A DNA stretch of 64,000 nucleotides, taken from assembly GCA_027491435.1 (NCBI GenBank), contig JAOZFG010000028.1:1-64000 (forward strand). Reading direction: 5' to 3'. Both the position numbers and the translations under genes were made by a program. The DNA comes from Thermoproteota archaeon (GTDB lineage: Archaea; Korarchaeota; Korarchaeia; Korarchaeales; Korarchaeaceae). The notes below the pieces were generated by a model. That model saw nothing but the letters and a program-made list of their open reading frames with translations, was not told the origin of the DNA and searched no databases. Positions 42,918-52,182 of this stretch are shown piece after piece. Each line of letters begins with the position of its first letter. Positions within the stretch are counted from its first letter, which is position 1.

Positions 42918-44449
42918 CAGATCCCTCCCAAAGGTCTTTCATCCCTGCTAGCCAGATAAGTCAGTAATAAAGCGATCCCAGGAGTTAGAAGGGCTAGGAC
43001 GAGGCTTTCTGGGTAAACCTGGTTGGGCTCAACTAGGGCTGCGAACCCTCCCCTTAAAAGGGATGGGATTAGTGGTAGCAGGGCTAGGAACCCGTAGAGA
43101 ATGAACTCCCCTAGGAACACCAGCAGAACCGTGCCAGACCTGGCTTGGGCCATCCCCTCAGTCCAAGCGGCTGGCTCCTTTGGAATCCTCCACATAACAA
43201 GCTTTGAGTTCAACATTATGCCGCTGTAAAGGGATAGGGTGTAGGAAAGACCTGAGATAAAGCCCAGAAGGCCTGAGGTAAGCGTTAGAGCGAGCACAAC
43301 TGCTAGAACCAGGGGGAAAGTTAACGTAGCCATTGTCAGGAACTTCCCCCTCATGACCCAGCCTCTGGACACGGGCAGGTGGTAGAGAAGCCTGGCCCCG
43401 TTGCCCTCGGCGGCGTAGGCGTAAATCACGGAAAGACCCCCTATTCCCCCGGCTATTATGGCCTGGGGGAGGAGAGCTCCTACAGGCGTTTCCTCTGAAA
43501 GTATGGAGGGTAAGAGGACGAAGAGGGGGAAGAAAGCCAGGTAGTAGATGACCGAAGCCAACAACTTCGTGTTCCTGAGCAGGAGCTTCAGATCCTTCAC
43601 AACCGGGTAGAATGAGGGATATCTTGTAACTGTCCACTCTCCCATCTCTTCAGGGGCCTCATACTCTTCAACAACTGTAGCGGCCCTCCAGAACCTGTCA
43701 GACCCATACTTGAAGGTTAAGAGGGCCAAAGCCAGTGTAATCAGGGATGTGATGGAGGCGCTGAGATCTCCTAGCCCGGCCAGCCCGTAGGAGAAGGGGG
43801 GCACGTTGAGTGGCCTCTCGCCCCACTTGGGCAGGAACTGATACAGGAGCCCGAAGCTGAACAGAGCTATCCAGGCGGTTAGAGATGCTAACCTCCTCAC
43901 AAGGCTCCTGGAGTACCTGGTGTAGAGTGATCCAGCTATCAAGGCCAAGCCGGCCGAGAGGATCATCAGGGTGATAGCCTCCAGGACTCCCCAGAGGGTT
44001 ATGAGGGGGCCAAACCTCACCCCAAGCACTAAAGAGGGAGTTATGACCAGGAAGGGATAGGAGAAGGAGCCCATATAAAGAAGAGCGCCCAAGACCGCCT
44101 TTCTGACGGTAGGCCGGTCTAGGGGAAGATGCCTCAGCGGCTCCAGGAGCCTGTCCTCCTGGATTACGTGAAGGCTCATGGCCAGGGTGAAGGCCCCCAT
44201 GAGGAGCTCCATTATGCCAAGGAAGCCCAGCACGCTCGACACTATCAAGGGCAGCTCCTCTCCTGATATGAAGTAGATGGGGAGCACTGTGATCAAAGAG
44301 ATCACAGAAAATAGGGCTATCCCCAGGAGGTTGGACTTTACCATGCTCCCGTAGAAGTAAGTGAGCAGCTTCCTCTTCCCCCTCCTCTTAGAAATTCTGT
44401 AGGCTGACTCCTTGGCTAGGACCTGAGCTATCACCTTCCAGTCGGCCAA
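42917..44449 (-). CDS. ABC-2 type exporter permease
   Basis: This 510-residue protein has about twelve hydrophobic segments and a basic N-terminus (KESAYRISKRRGKRKLLTYF). It is directly downstream of its ATPase, 1 base apart, and resembles the design of the pair at 12809-15050. The substrate is unknown. Confidence 0.8.
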   Translation of the reverse strand: MADWKVIAQVLAKESAYRISKRRGKRKLLTYFYGSMVKSNLLGIALFSVISLITVLPIYFISGEELPLIVSSVLGFLGIMELLMGAFTLAMSLHVIQEDRLLEPLRHLPLDRPTVRKAVLGALLYMGSFSYPFLVITPSLVLGVRFGPLITLWGVLEAITLMILSAGLALIAGSLYTRYSRSLVRRLASLTAWIALFSFGLLYQFLPKWGERPLNVPPFSYGLAGLGDLSASITSLITLALALLTFKYGSDRFWRAATVVEEYEAPEEMGEWTVTRYPSFYPVVKDLKLLLRNTKLLASVIYYLAFFPLFVLLPSILSEETPVGALLPQAIIAGGIGGLSVIYAYAAEGNGARLLYHLPVSRGWVMRGKFLTMATLTFPLVLAVVLALTLTSGLLGFISGLSYTLSLYSGIMLNSKLVMWRIPKEPAAWTEGMAQARSGTVLLVFLGEFILYGFLALLPLIPSLLRGGFAALVEPNQVYPESLVLALLTPGIALLLTYLASRDERPLGGI

Positions 44450-44450
44450 C

Positions 44451-45209
44451 TCATCCCCTCCATAGAAGTTCCAGTAGCTCCTTTAACTCGGAGGATAGTC
44501 CGGTAACCTCCAGGAAGACCTCTTCAAGCCCTTTCTCCTCTTTAGCGCTTCTAAGCTCTTCCCTGTTGCCCTTGAGCACCACCTTCCCCCTGTGCATTAT
44601 CGTGACCTCATCAGCTACAGCCTCAGCGAGCTCAAGCACGTGGGTGGAGAAGATGACCGTCCTACCCTCGGAAGCGAACTTCCTCAAGAACTCCTTTAGG
44701 ATCCTCCCCGCTTCGGGATCTAGGCCGGAGAAGGGTTCATCCAGAATTATCAGGGAGGGGTCGTGCAGGAAAGCCAGTACCAGGGACAGCTTCCTCCTGT
44801 TGCCGTGACTGAGCTCTCCTGCCAACTTGTTCATGTGCTCGTCAAGTTTGAACAGTTTCACTAGGAGGGCTGACCTCTCTACCAGCCTATCCCTCTCTAT
44901 TCCGTAGATTGAACCGTAGAGAGAGATGTGCTCAGCTGGGGTTAGGCTCTCGTACAGTATTATCTCCTCAGGAGAGTAGCCTGTGATACTCCTAGCCCTG
45001 ATGGGCTCCTTAACGGGGTCTATTGAGTCCACGTAAACATTACCAGAGTCTGGCACTACTACGCCCAGGGCCATCTTCATCAGGGTGCTCTTCCCCGACC
45101 CGTTGGGCCCTAGGAGGGCGTGAACCTTGCCAGGTTCAAAGGTGACGGTAACCCCGTTGACTGCCAGAACTTCGCCGAACCTCTTGCTCACTCCCTCATA
45201 CCTTAGCAT
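44451..45209 (-). CDS. ABC exporter ATPase
   Basis: This 252-residue ATPase has Walker A GPNGSGKST (about 33-41), a variant signature LSHGNRRKLSLVLAFLH, Walker B LIILDEPFSGLDPEA and the switch His in FSTHVLELAEAVAD. The start (ATG 45209) overlaps the end of the KaiC-like gene by 14 bases. Confidence 0.9.
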   Translation of the reverse strand: MLRYEGVSKRFGEVLAVNGVTVTFEPGKVHALLGPNGSGKSTLMKMALGVVVPDSGNVYVDSIDPVKEPIRARSITGYSPEEIILYESLTPAEHISLYGSIYGIERDRLVERSALLVKLFKLDEHMNKLAGELSHGNRRKLSLVLAFLHDPSLIILDEPFSGLDPEAGRILKEFLRKFASEGRTVIFSTHVLELAEAVADEVTIMHRGKVVLKGNREELRSAKEEKGLEEVFLEVTGLSSELKELLELLWRG

Positions 45210-46578
45210 GCTTTACACCCGTTAACTCTGGGATTATTCTGCTGAAACAGGAGTCTAGGGCCTCTCCGGTACAGATGAAGGGCTCCCCTTTCAGAGGTTT
45301 AATTATGTGGTAGGTGTGAGACATCTCATTCCCGTTAACATCGAGCCTGTCCAAAACGACTAAGTCGCTGAACTCGGCCGCTGGAACGTCCTCCTCAGGG
45401 AACTTAGAGGTTATGAACCTTACTCCTATTATCCCCTTGCTCCTGAAGTCTAGGGCTGAGTTGTACTGCAGGGAGATCAGCATCCTCTTGTCGCTGAATA
45501 TCCTGTGGAGGATCCCGTAGCCCTCCATTATGACTATGTCTGGGTTAGCCCTAACTATCACCCTAGTCTCCCTGTCGAGAATTGCGGTGAGGGAAATCCT
45601 GGTGGGGTTGAAGCCCTCCTCGAACGCTACCCTCTCCTCCAGCGCCTTGGGGTTGCCCCCGTAAGCAGATATGACGTCCTTCATTCTGTAGTAGGTCCTG
45701 CTCAGGAGGCCGCTGTAGTTGAGGAAACCCACTTTTAAGTCGTTGTTGAGTATAAGGGATGCCAGATAGGCATATATATGCCTAGAGATGGACGTTCCTG
45801 GCTCGTTTATCACAAGAATCTGTGTCCCTGAGAGTACAGGCCCTATTGCCTTGTCAACTAACTCACACCCGGTCACATAACGCTTCCTGACCAGCTCCTT
45901 GGGAGGAAAGGGTTTTGGAACCACGAACTTCAGGCCCTCGCCCCAGGATATGGTGTAAGGTATCTTAACAACGTGCAGGGGAGCTGTCCTAACCTTCTTT
46001 ATCTCCAGGTACCTGTTCACCACCTCTCCCTCGTACTCAGACCTGAGCTTCAGTATCACGTCGGCGTAAAGGCCCACCCAGTCCAGTTCATCCCTGAGCA
46101 CGTCGCCCAGCATTATCAGGGTGGCGTTCAGCGCTGAGGTTATCTGGTAGATGCCCAGGGGTAGGCCTTCGAACCCCATCTTGTTAGTGAAGATCCTGTG
46201 CATCCCGTCCACTATGACTATGTCGGCTTTGAACTCCTCGGCCCACTTGGCGAAGGTTTCTGACATGAGCACGACTACGTCTTGGGCCTCCAACATGAGC
46301 AGGTGAACGTACCTGAACAGGCCCATCTTCTTTATCTCCTCGAAGTCGAAGCCTATGGACTTCATGAAGGAGAGGAACCTGGCCTCATCCTCTAATGTGC
46401 TTATGAAGAGGACCCTCTTCCCGTTGAGAAGGGCGTTCATGAAGGCTATCTGGGCGGCAAATATGGTCTTACCCGAGCCAGGCTCCCCGAATATGGCTAT
46501 GAAACACCCCCTTCGAAACCCGCCCCCGAGGAGGTCGTCGAGTTCAGGGTCGCCGGTCGTCACGTAATCTACGCTCAT
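45196..46578 (-). CDS. KaiC-like RecA-family ATPase, second domain degenerate
   Basis: This 460-residue protein has an intact first RecA/KaiC domain: TTGDPELDDLLGGGFRRGC then Walker A GEPGSGKT (31-38), and Walker B region ADIVIVDGMHRIF. The second domain (from about residue 230) keeps the KaiC fold pattern (VTGCELVDKAIG) but its Walker A is NEPGTSIS (no Lys) and ATP use there is unlikely. A TATA-like TTATAATCT (about 46602-46610) is about 27 bases upstream of the ATG. Archaeal KaiC-like proteins sense energy or signal to cell-surface machinery; here it heads an operon with an ABC exporter. Confidence 0.88.
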   Translation of the reverse strand: MSVDYVTTGDPELDDLLGGGFRRGCFIAIFGEPGSGKTIFAAQIAFMNALLNGKRVLFISTLEDEARFLSFMKSIGFDFEEIKKMGLFRYVHLLMLEAQDVVVLMSETFAKWAEEFKADIVIVDGMHRIFTNKMGFEGLPLGIYQITSALNATLIMLGDVLRDELDWVGLYADVILKLRSEYEGEVVNRYLEIKKVRTAPLHVVKIPYTISWGEGLKFVVPKPFPPKELVRKRYVTGCELVDKAIGPVLSGTQILVINEPGTSISRHIYAYLASLILNNDLKVGFLNYSGLLSRTYYRMKDVISAYGGNPKALEERVAFEEGFNPTRISLTAILDRETRVIVRANPDIVIMEGYGILHRIFSDKRMLISLQYNSALDFRSKGIIGVRFITSKFPEEDVPAAEFSDLVVLDRLDVNGNEMSHTYHIIKPLKGEPFICTGEALDSCFSRIIPELTGVKHAKV

Positions 46579-47342
46579 CCCGTGAATCGTTCAAGCAAAT
46601 GTTATAATCTTTATTGAGGAGTGAGTTCATTTGACTCTTGCTGAGGGTCGTTTGATTCCTTTGAAAATGCAGTGTTTAGCGGCTTGTTGGTAGGGGCCTC
46701 ATCAACTTTTAATTTCGTAGAGCGGAGGGAGGTGAAACATCGCTTCAATGGTTAACATAACTAATTTTTAGAACTTCGGCTATGATTAATTCTGATTAGA
46801 TCTCGCGACATCGGCTCGACGAGCAATGATAAGTAGTTTTCTTCCACATATTTCCTCACTTCCAACGTGTACAGCCCAACCTCGCCACATAGGTACTCCT
46901 CTGGGCCCCCTCCTGCTTCAAGAACATGTTTGCCCTATAACAGAGAGCCTATACCGCTAAGAGCGCTACAACGGGGTTTAACTCTGTAGAGAACCTGGGT
47001 AGTGGGAGATCGGGGATTACAACTCTTTGGATGTAAGGGATTTGTATCTGTCAAACCTTGTCATGGTCAGGAATCCGACGTGCTTGACTATAGATGAATT
47101 TGTGAAGCTCGAAGGCCCTTTACTTAAGGTTGGTGAGACCATCAAGACGTCTACCCGCCTAAAGGGGTTGATGAATCTGCGATGGTGTACATTAAAAATC
47201 GACATTATAGGGCAGGCTTAAGTCAGGGGCATTGGGCCCAACCTAAGTTCTAAAGAGGTGATGAAGAGGCTTATACAGCTTAATTGGTCTCGAGAGCACG
47301 GTGCTACTCATAGCAAGGCTTAATAATAGCTTTAGTTTCTCA
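46579..47342. other. 764-base region with possible gene relics
   Basis: No intact gene is supported. On the minus strand, 46761-46934 has 58 codons open with protein-like content (GEVGLYTLEVRKYVEENYL), but no early start codon; it may be a relic. On the plus strand, 47027-47221 is a 64-residue frame (DVRDLYLSNLVMVRNPTC...) without a clear promoter or family. The KaiC-gene promoter lies near 46602-46610. Confidence 0.35.
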
Positions 47343-48269
47343 TCACTTCCTCCTGAGCCTCGGGTTCACGTATATCTCAAGGGCCTGTCCCACCAACAGT
47401 AGGGAGAGGACGCTCAGGGATATCATAAGCCCTGGAGGTATGACCCAGTTCCACAGGCCTAACACCATGGCCTGCCTCTGGAAGGCGTAGTGAAGCATCA
47501 TGCCCCAGCTCTTCTTAGTTGCGTCTCCCAGTCCTAAGAAGCTTAGGGAGGCCTCTATTAACATGTTGCTGGCGGTCCTCAGAAGGGTCTCTGCCAGTAT
47601 CAAGGGAGCTGTGTTGGGCAGGAGGTACTTGATCATTACGTACCAGTCCTTGGCCCCTAGGGCCCTGACGCTCTCCACGAAGGGCCTCTCCTTTAGCGAG
47701 AGGATCATGCTCCTTACCACCCTAGCCACTGTAGGCCAGCTGGTTATGGCTATAGCTATTATAAGCACTAGGAACATCTGAGTTACCAGCCAAGTCCCCT
47801 TGAATACCATGGCCAAGAATATGACCAGCAGGAGGTTTGGCATCACCATGAAGAGGTCTACCACCCTCATCAGCACTTCGTCCACGACCCCGCCCTTGTA
47901 CCCTGCGACCATCCCAACCACTACGCCTATCAGCACCGCCGATAGGGCTGACACTATGCCTATAGTAAGGGAGACGTTGGCCCCGTATATCAGCTCGCTT
48001 AGTATATCTTGACCTGCATCGTTGGTGCCAAGCGGGTGTTTCCAGCTTGGAGGCTCTAATGGCTTGCCGGTCCTCTTGTAAGGGTCGTAGGGGGCTATGA
48101 AGGGGGCGAACACCGCCATGAAGACTATGGCAGACAACATTATTAACCCGGCCATTGAGGCCCTGTTTCCCCTAACTATAGACCAGAACTCTTTTACTCC
48201 CTGAATTCTCCTCTGCCAACCTGTCTTCTTCAGGTTCCTTATTAGCTCCTCCCTCGATACAGACATCAC
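47343..48269 (-). CDS. dppC: oligopeptide ABC permease DppC
   Basis: This 308-residue protein has a basic cytoplasmic N-terminus, PLEPPSWKHPLGTNDAGQDILS (the family's DppC motif, about residues 72-93), and the EAA loop ESVRALGAKDWYVMIKYLLPN. Its start overlaps the dppB stop by 4 bases. Confidence 0.94.
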   Translation of the reverse strand: MMSVSREELIRNLKKTGWQRRIQGVKEFWSIVRGNRASMAGLIMLSAIVFMAVFAPFIAPYDPYKRTGKPLEPPSWKHPLGTNDAGQDILSELIYGANVSLTIGIVSALSAVLIGVVVGMVAGYKGGVVDEVLMRVVDLFMVMPNLLLVIFLAMVFKGTWLVTQMFLVLIIAIAITSWPTVARVVRSMILSLKERPFVESVRALGAKDWYVMIKYLLPNTAPLILAETLLRTASNMLIEASLSFLGLGDATKKSWGMMLHYAFQRQAMVLGLWNWVIPPGLMISLSVLSLLLVGQALEIYVNPRLRRK

Positions 48270-49243
48270 GTCACCCTAACCCTGGGATCTAACAACCCGT
48301 AGAGTAGGTCGGCCACCAAATTCGCCAGGAGCACAGTTATAGTCATTATAAGGAAGGTTCCCTGGACCAGGAAGTAGTCGTCGTTCATTATGGCTTCGAA
48401 TATGAGCCTCCCAGTCCCGGGATAGCTGAACACGGTCTCAGTGAGTATGGCCCCGTTTATCATGAACCCGAACCTGAGGGCCGTGACCGTGACCATGGGC
48501 AGTATGGCTACCCTAGCGGCGTGCCTGTACATGACCTTTCTTTCGGCTAAGCCCTTAAGCTTGGCCATCCAGACGAAGTCCTGCCCCATAACCTCAACCA
48601 TGGCGTTTCTCATATAGAGCATGTACATCCCTATCTCCCTGACCACCAGCACGGTTATTGGAAGGGTGGCATGCCAGAGCACGTCCGCTAAGTAGTCCAA
48701 GAAGGATGAGAACTCTTTGGCCGGGGTCACGGAGCCTGCTAGTGGGAACAATCCCAAGTAGTAGCCGAAAAACATCAGGAATATTAGGGCGAGCCAGAAG
48801 TGGGGGGTGCTCCTGATGAAAAGAGCAGTCGAAGTGACCCAGACGTCGTACCTAGTCCCGTGCTTCCAGGCAGTCTTCATTCCCAGGTAGATGCTGAGCA
48901 CAGTGGAGATTATGATGGCAGGAAGTAAGAGGAGCAGGGTCCAGGGGAGCCTCTCCATTATAACGTCTATGACTGGCCTCTGGTAGTGCAGGGAGTAGCC
49001 CAGCTCCCCCCTGAAGGCGTTCACTATGAAGTCTATGTACTGCTCCCAAAGGGGCTTGTCAAGCCCGTAAACTGCCTTTATCTTCTCTATCTGCTCGGGG
49101 GTTATCCTGGGATCCTCTAAGACCAGCTGGCCGAAGGGATCTCCCACCAGCCTGACCATCACGAACACGAAGGTGACGGCCGCTATAAACGTCAAAAATA
49201 TGGCCAGAACCTTTCTTACTATAAATGCTGTGTAACTGGCCAT
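48266..49243 (-). CDS. dppB: oligopeptide ABC permease DppB
   Basis: This is a 325-residue DppB/OppB-type permease: first membrane helix, a long outer loop (YGLDKPLWEQYIDFIVNAFRG), and the EAA loop KLKGLAERKVMYRHAARVAIL. It lies 28 bases after the binding-protein gene. Confidence 0.94.
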   Translation of the reverse strand: MASYTAFIVRKVLAIFLTFIAAVTFVFVMVRLVGDPFGQLVLEDPRITPEQIEKIKAVYGLDKPLWEQYIDFIVNAFRGELGYSLHYQRPVIDVIMERLPWTLLLLLPAIIISTVLSIYLGMKTAWKHGTRYDVWVTSTALFIRSTPHFWLALIFLMFFGYYLGLFPLAGSVTPAKEFSSFLDYLADVLWHATLPITVLVVREIGMYMLYMRNAMVEVMGQDFVWMAKLKGLAERKVMYRHAARVAILPMVTVTALRFGFMINGAILTETVFSYPGTGRLIFEAIMNDDYFLVQGTFLIMTITVLLANLVADLLYGLLDPRVRVT

Positions 49244-49271
49244 CGGGACACCCTAAAAAATAGAGAGGGGG

Positions 49272-51086
49272 TTAGGACTTCCTCTTCAGGAGGAACCATA
49301 GCAGGGCGAGCACTATCACTATGACGATTATCCAGAGCGCCCATCCGTAATCGGGCTGCGCTGGCTGCGTTGTGGTGGCAGGTTTGGTTGTAGGAGTTGT
49401 CGAGGGAGCTGGCTGCTGTGTGGTAGGAGCAGTTTTAGTTGGGCTGGGCGTGCTGGTCGGCTTAGCGGCAGCCTTGGGCTTCAGGTTCAGCATGGTCCAC
49501 CTGTTCACTATCCAGTCGAACTTGACCTCGACCCAGCCCTCAAACCTGTCAGTCCTGTACGGGTTCAGGATTACCGGGTAGTAGAGCGTTATTAGCGGCA
49601 GGATATCAGCTATCTTCTTCTGTATCTCACAAGCAAGCTGCTTCCTCTTGTTCACGTCAAGGGTCACAGCCTGCTCATCCAGTAGCTTGTCAAGCTCTGG
49701 ATCTGAGAGCTCATAGTAGTTAGCTGAAGCTCCGGTCTTGAACCTGAGCCTCATCCAGTCGGGGTCTGGCTCCGTTGGACCAGCTCCCAGTATGAAGCTG
49801 TCGAACTTGTGGGCCTTTATGCCAGGCCATACGACTCCCTTCCAGTCAGCCACCTGCACCGTTACCTTAACCCCTATCTTGGCCAAGTAGTCTTTGATCA
49901 TCTCAGCCGCCCTAACTCTGGCAGGGTCGTAGCTTGGCGGATATATCTCGAAGGCCACGTCCTTACCGTCTGGGGTCTCCCTTATCCCATCTCCGTCCCT
50001 GTCTACCCATCCGAGCTCGTCCAGTAGCTTCTTGGCCTTCTCTGGGTCGTAAGAATACATCTTACCGGCTTCCTCGCAGTACCAGTCCTTCCAAACGGGT
50101 GGCATTATCCCGTAGCTTCCAGGTTCTCCAGCGCCTAGCCTGGCCACCTCCACTATCTCCGTCAGGTTTATAGCGTAGGCCATAGCCTTCCTGAACTTCT
50201 GCTCGGTGAACGGGAAGTGCTTAAGGTTGAATCCCCAGTGGTAGAAGTAGGGCCTAAGGTACTTGTGTATCTTCACCCCAGCCGCCTTCAAGTCCTTCTC
50301 TACTGCCGGGTTTATTGACAAGTGTATTGCGGCGTCAATTTCTCCCCTCTTTATCATGAGCACCTGGGTGTCTCCCTCCTTAACGAACTGAATCACCACG
50401 GTCTTCACCGCTGGAGCTCCCTTCCAGTAGTTCTCATTGGCAACTAACTTCACGTACTCATTTATCTTGTACTCCACAACTTTGAAGGGCCCAGTTCCAA
50501 CGACCTCACTTATCTTGGGCTCGTACTTGGAGGCCACGAAACCTTCCTTGCTCACTATAGGCTCCCAGATGTGCTTGGGCATTATCGGGTTAGTGAGCAT
50601 CGTGTTAACTACGGCGACAAAGGGTTCAGTCAGGTAGAGCTTTACGGTATAGTCGTCAACTACTTCAACGTGGTCAAGGTACTCCATGTCGGAGTGACCC
50701 CTCTTGGCGGTGACGTCCTTCTTGAAGTACTCGAAGGTGAACTTGACGTCCTCGGCCGTGAAGGGCTTGCCATCCTGCCACTTAATCCCCTTCCGTAACT
50801 TTATCGTCCAAACCTTTCCGTCCGGCGAGGCTTCCCACGACTCCGCTAGCCAAGGTATGTACTTGCCCTCCGGATTAGTAGTGGCCAGGGGCTCGAAAAT
50901 CATGTCCAACACGATAATCGTCCAAGTTGACGTGTCAGACCACGGGTTCAATGTTTGCGGGGGGCTGGGTAAGGCTATCCTCAGGACAGGCTCCTCAGCT
51001 GAGCGTACGGGCGCTATAGGAAGGGCTATCATAGCAACTAGGAGAGTAATTATTAAAATCTTAAACGCGTTTCTTGCACTGCCCAT
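49272..51086 (-). CDS. dppA: oligopeptide-binding protein DppA, membrane anchored
   Basis: This 604-residue protein is an SBP_bac_5 family binding protein. It has a signal peptide (LIITLLVAMIALPIAPVRSA), the family block WTIKLRKGIKWQDGKPFTAEDVKFTFEY near residues 92-119, then a Thr/Pro-rich linker and a C-terminal membrane helix (WALWIIVIVIVLALLWFLL), the Sulfolobus-style anchor. It catches peptides outside the cell. GGGTGAT lies about 5 bases before ATG 51086. Confidence 0.94.
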   Translation of the reverse strand: MGSARNAFKILIITLLVAMIALPIAPVRSAEEPVLRIALPSPPQTLNPWSDTSTWTIIVLDMIFEPLATTNPEGKYIPWLAESWEASPDGKVWTIKLRKGIKWQDGKPFTAEDVKFTFEYFKKDVTAKRGHSDMEYLDHVEVVDDYTVKLYLTEPFVAVVNTMLTNPIMPKHIWEPIVSKEGFVASKYEPKISEVVGTGPFKVVEYKINEYVKLVANENYWKGAPAVKTVVIQFVKEGDTQVLMIKRGEIDAAIHLSINPAVEKDLKAAGVKIHKYLRPYFYHWGFNLKHFPFTEQKFRKAMAYAINLTEIVEVARLGAGEPGSYGIMPPVWKDWYCEEAGKMYSYDPEKAKKLLDELGWVDRDGDGIRETPDGKDVAFEIYPPSYDPARVRAAEMIKDYLAKIGVKVTVQVADWKGVVWPGIKAHKFDSFILGAGPTEPDPDWMRLRFKTGASANYYELSDPELDKLLDEQAVTLDVNKRKQLACEIQKKIADILPLITLYYPVILNPYRTDRFEGWVEVKFDWIVNRWTMLNLKPKAAAKPTSTPSPTKTAPTTQQPAPSTTPTTKPATTTQPAQPDYGWALWIIVIVIVLALLWFLLKRKS

Positions 51087-51143
51087 TATATCACCCAGTT
51101 ATCTACCAGGTTGCATTAGAGCTGATCTATACGAGTGCCCAAT

Positions 51144-51155
51144 ACATTTAAATGT
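51144..51155. promoter_or_regulatory. palindromic TATA between dppA and dppD
   Basis: ACATTTAAATGT is a perfect 12-base palindrome between the divergent dppA (start 51086) and dppD (start 51186). It lies about 36 bases before the dppD ATG and about 64 before the dppA ATG, so it may serve as a TATA box for either direction. Confidence 0.5.
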
Positions 51156-51185
51156 TTAGGTGTCATTCTCACATTAGAGATCAGA

Positions 51186-52181
51186 ATGAAGGGAGATGGG
51201 CCATTTCCAGCTTCCAATAACGTTCTATTGGAGGTTAGAAACCTCAGAGTTATATACGATACTACCTTCGGAAAGGTTGACGCAGTATCCCAAGTGAGCT
51301 TTCACGTTAATGAAAATGAGTTTTTCGGGCTGGCAGGGGAGTCGGGATGCGGCAAGAGCACGGTAGCTTACTCCCTAGTTAGAGAAGTCCCTCCGCCGGG
51401 TAAGATAGTGGGAGGCCAGATCCTGCTTAACGGCAGGGACCTGCTCAAGCTCAGCAATGAGGAGATGAGGAAAGTCAGGTGGAAGGAGGTAAGCGTCATA
51501 CCTCAAGCGGCCATGAACGCTTTGAACCCTGTATACACTGTTGGAGATCAGATAGCCGAGGCCATAATGGAGCACGAGAAGGCCCCCAAGGACGAGGCTC
51601 TAGCCAGGGCCGAGGAGCTCCTGGACCTAGTTGGAGTTGGGAGGCATAGGGTTAGGAGCTACCCTCACGAGCTCTCCGGGGGTCAGAGGCAGAGGGTCAT
51701 GATAGCCATGGCCCTGGCCCTCAACCCTCCCCTGGTGATAGCCGACGAACCCACAACGGCCTTGGACGTGGTGGTACAGGCGCAAATACTCAACCTCTTC
51801 AAGGAGTTGAGGGACAAGTTCGGCATGTCGATGATCTTCATAACCCACGACCTTACCACAATGTTCGAGTTAGTGGATAGGATAGCGATAATGTATGCGG
51901 GCAAGATAGTGGAGATAGGGCCCACCGACAAGATAGTGGACGATCCCCTACACCCCTACACCCAGCTACTGGTCAAGGCCGTGCCCAGGATAGGCAAGGG
52001 GGAAAGGGGGAAGTTCGAGTACATCCCAGGATCCCCTCCAAACTTGTTGGAGCCTCCGCCAGGCTGCAGGTTCCATCCTAGGTGTCCCAAGAGGTTTGAG
52101 CCCTGCGACAGGGAGGAGCCCAGGATTATCCAAGTGGACAGGGACAGGTGGGTGGCCTGTCACCTCTTCGGGAGGGGCTGA
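51186..52181 (+). CDS. dppD: oligopeptide ABC ATPase DppD
   Basis: This 331-residue ATPase has Walker A GESGCGKST, signature LSGGQRQRVMIAMALAL, Walker B LVIADEPTTALDVVVQ and THDLTTM. The C-terminal oligopeptide domain has the Cys-containing region PPGCRFHPRCPKRFEPCD. I chose ATG 51186; an upstream frame from 51135 overlaps the palindromic promoter, so it is unlikely. Confidence 0.94.
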   Translation: MKGDGPFPASNNVLLEVRNLRVIYDTTFGKVDAVSQVSFHVNENEFFGLAGESGCGKSTVAYSLVREVPPPGKIVGGQILLNGRDLLKLSNEEMRKVRWKEVSVIPQAAMNALNPVYTVGDQIAEAIMEHEKAPKDEALARAEELLDLVGVGRHRVRSYPHELSGGQRQRVMIAMALALNPPLVIADEPTTALDVVVQAQILNLFKELRDKFGMSMIFITHDLTTMFELVDRIAIMYAGKIVEIGPTDKIVDDPLHPYTQLLVKAVPRIGKGERGKFEYIPGSPPNLLEPPPGCRFHPRCPKRFEPCDREEPRIIQVDRDRWVACHLFGRG

Positions 52182-52182
52182 C

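Noticed and set aside
47017..47205. Minus-strand frame of 62 codons
   Set aside because: It is antisense to a plus-strand frame of similar quality and has no motif, promoter or ribosome site.
52096..52182. Longer N-terminus for DppF
   Set aside because: It is inside dppD in another frame and precedes the conserved start at MLIRVENL.
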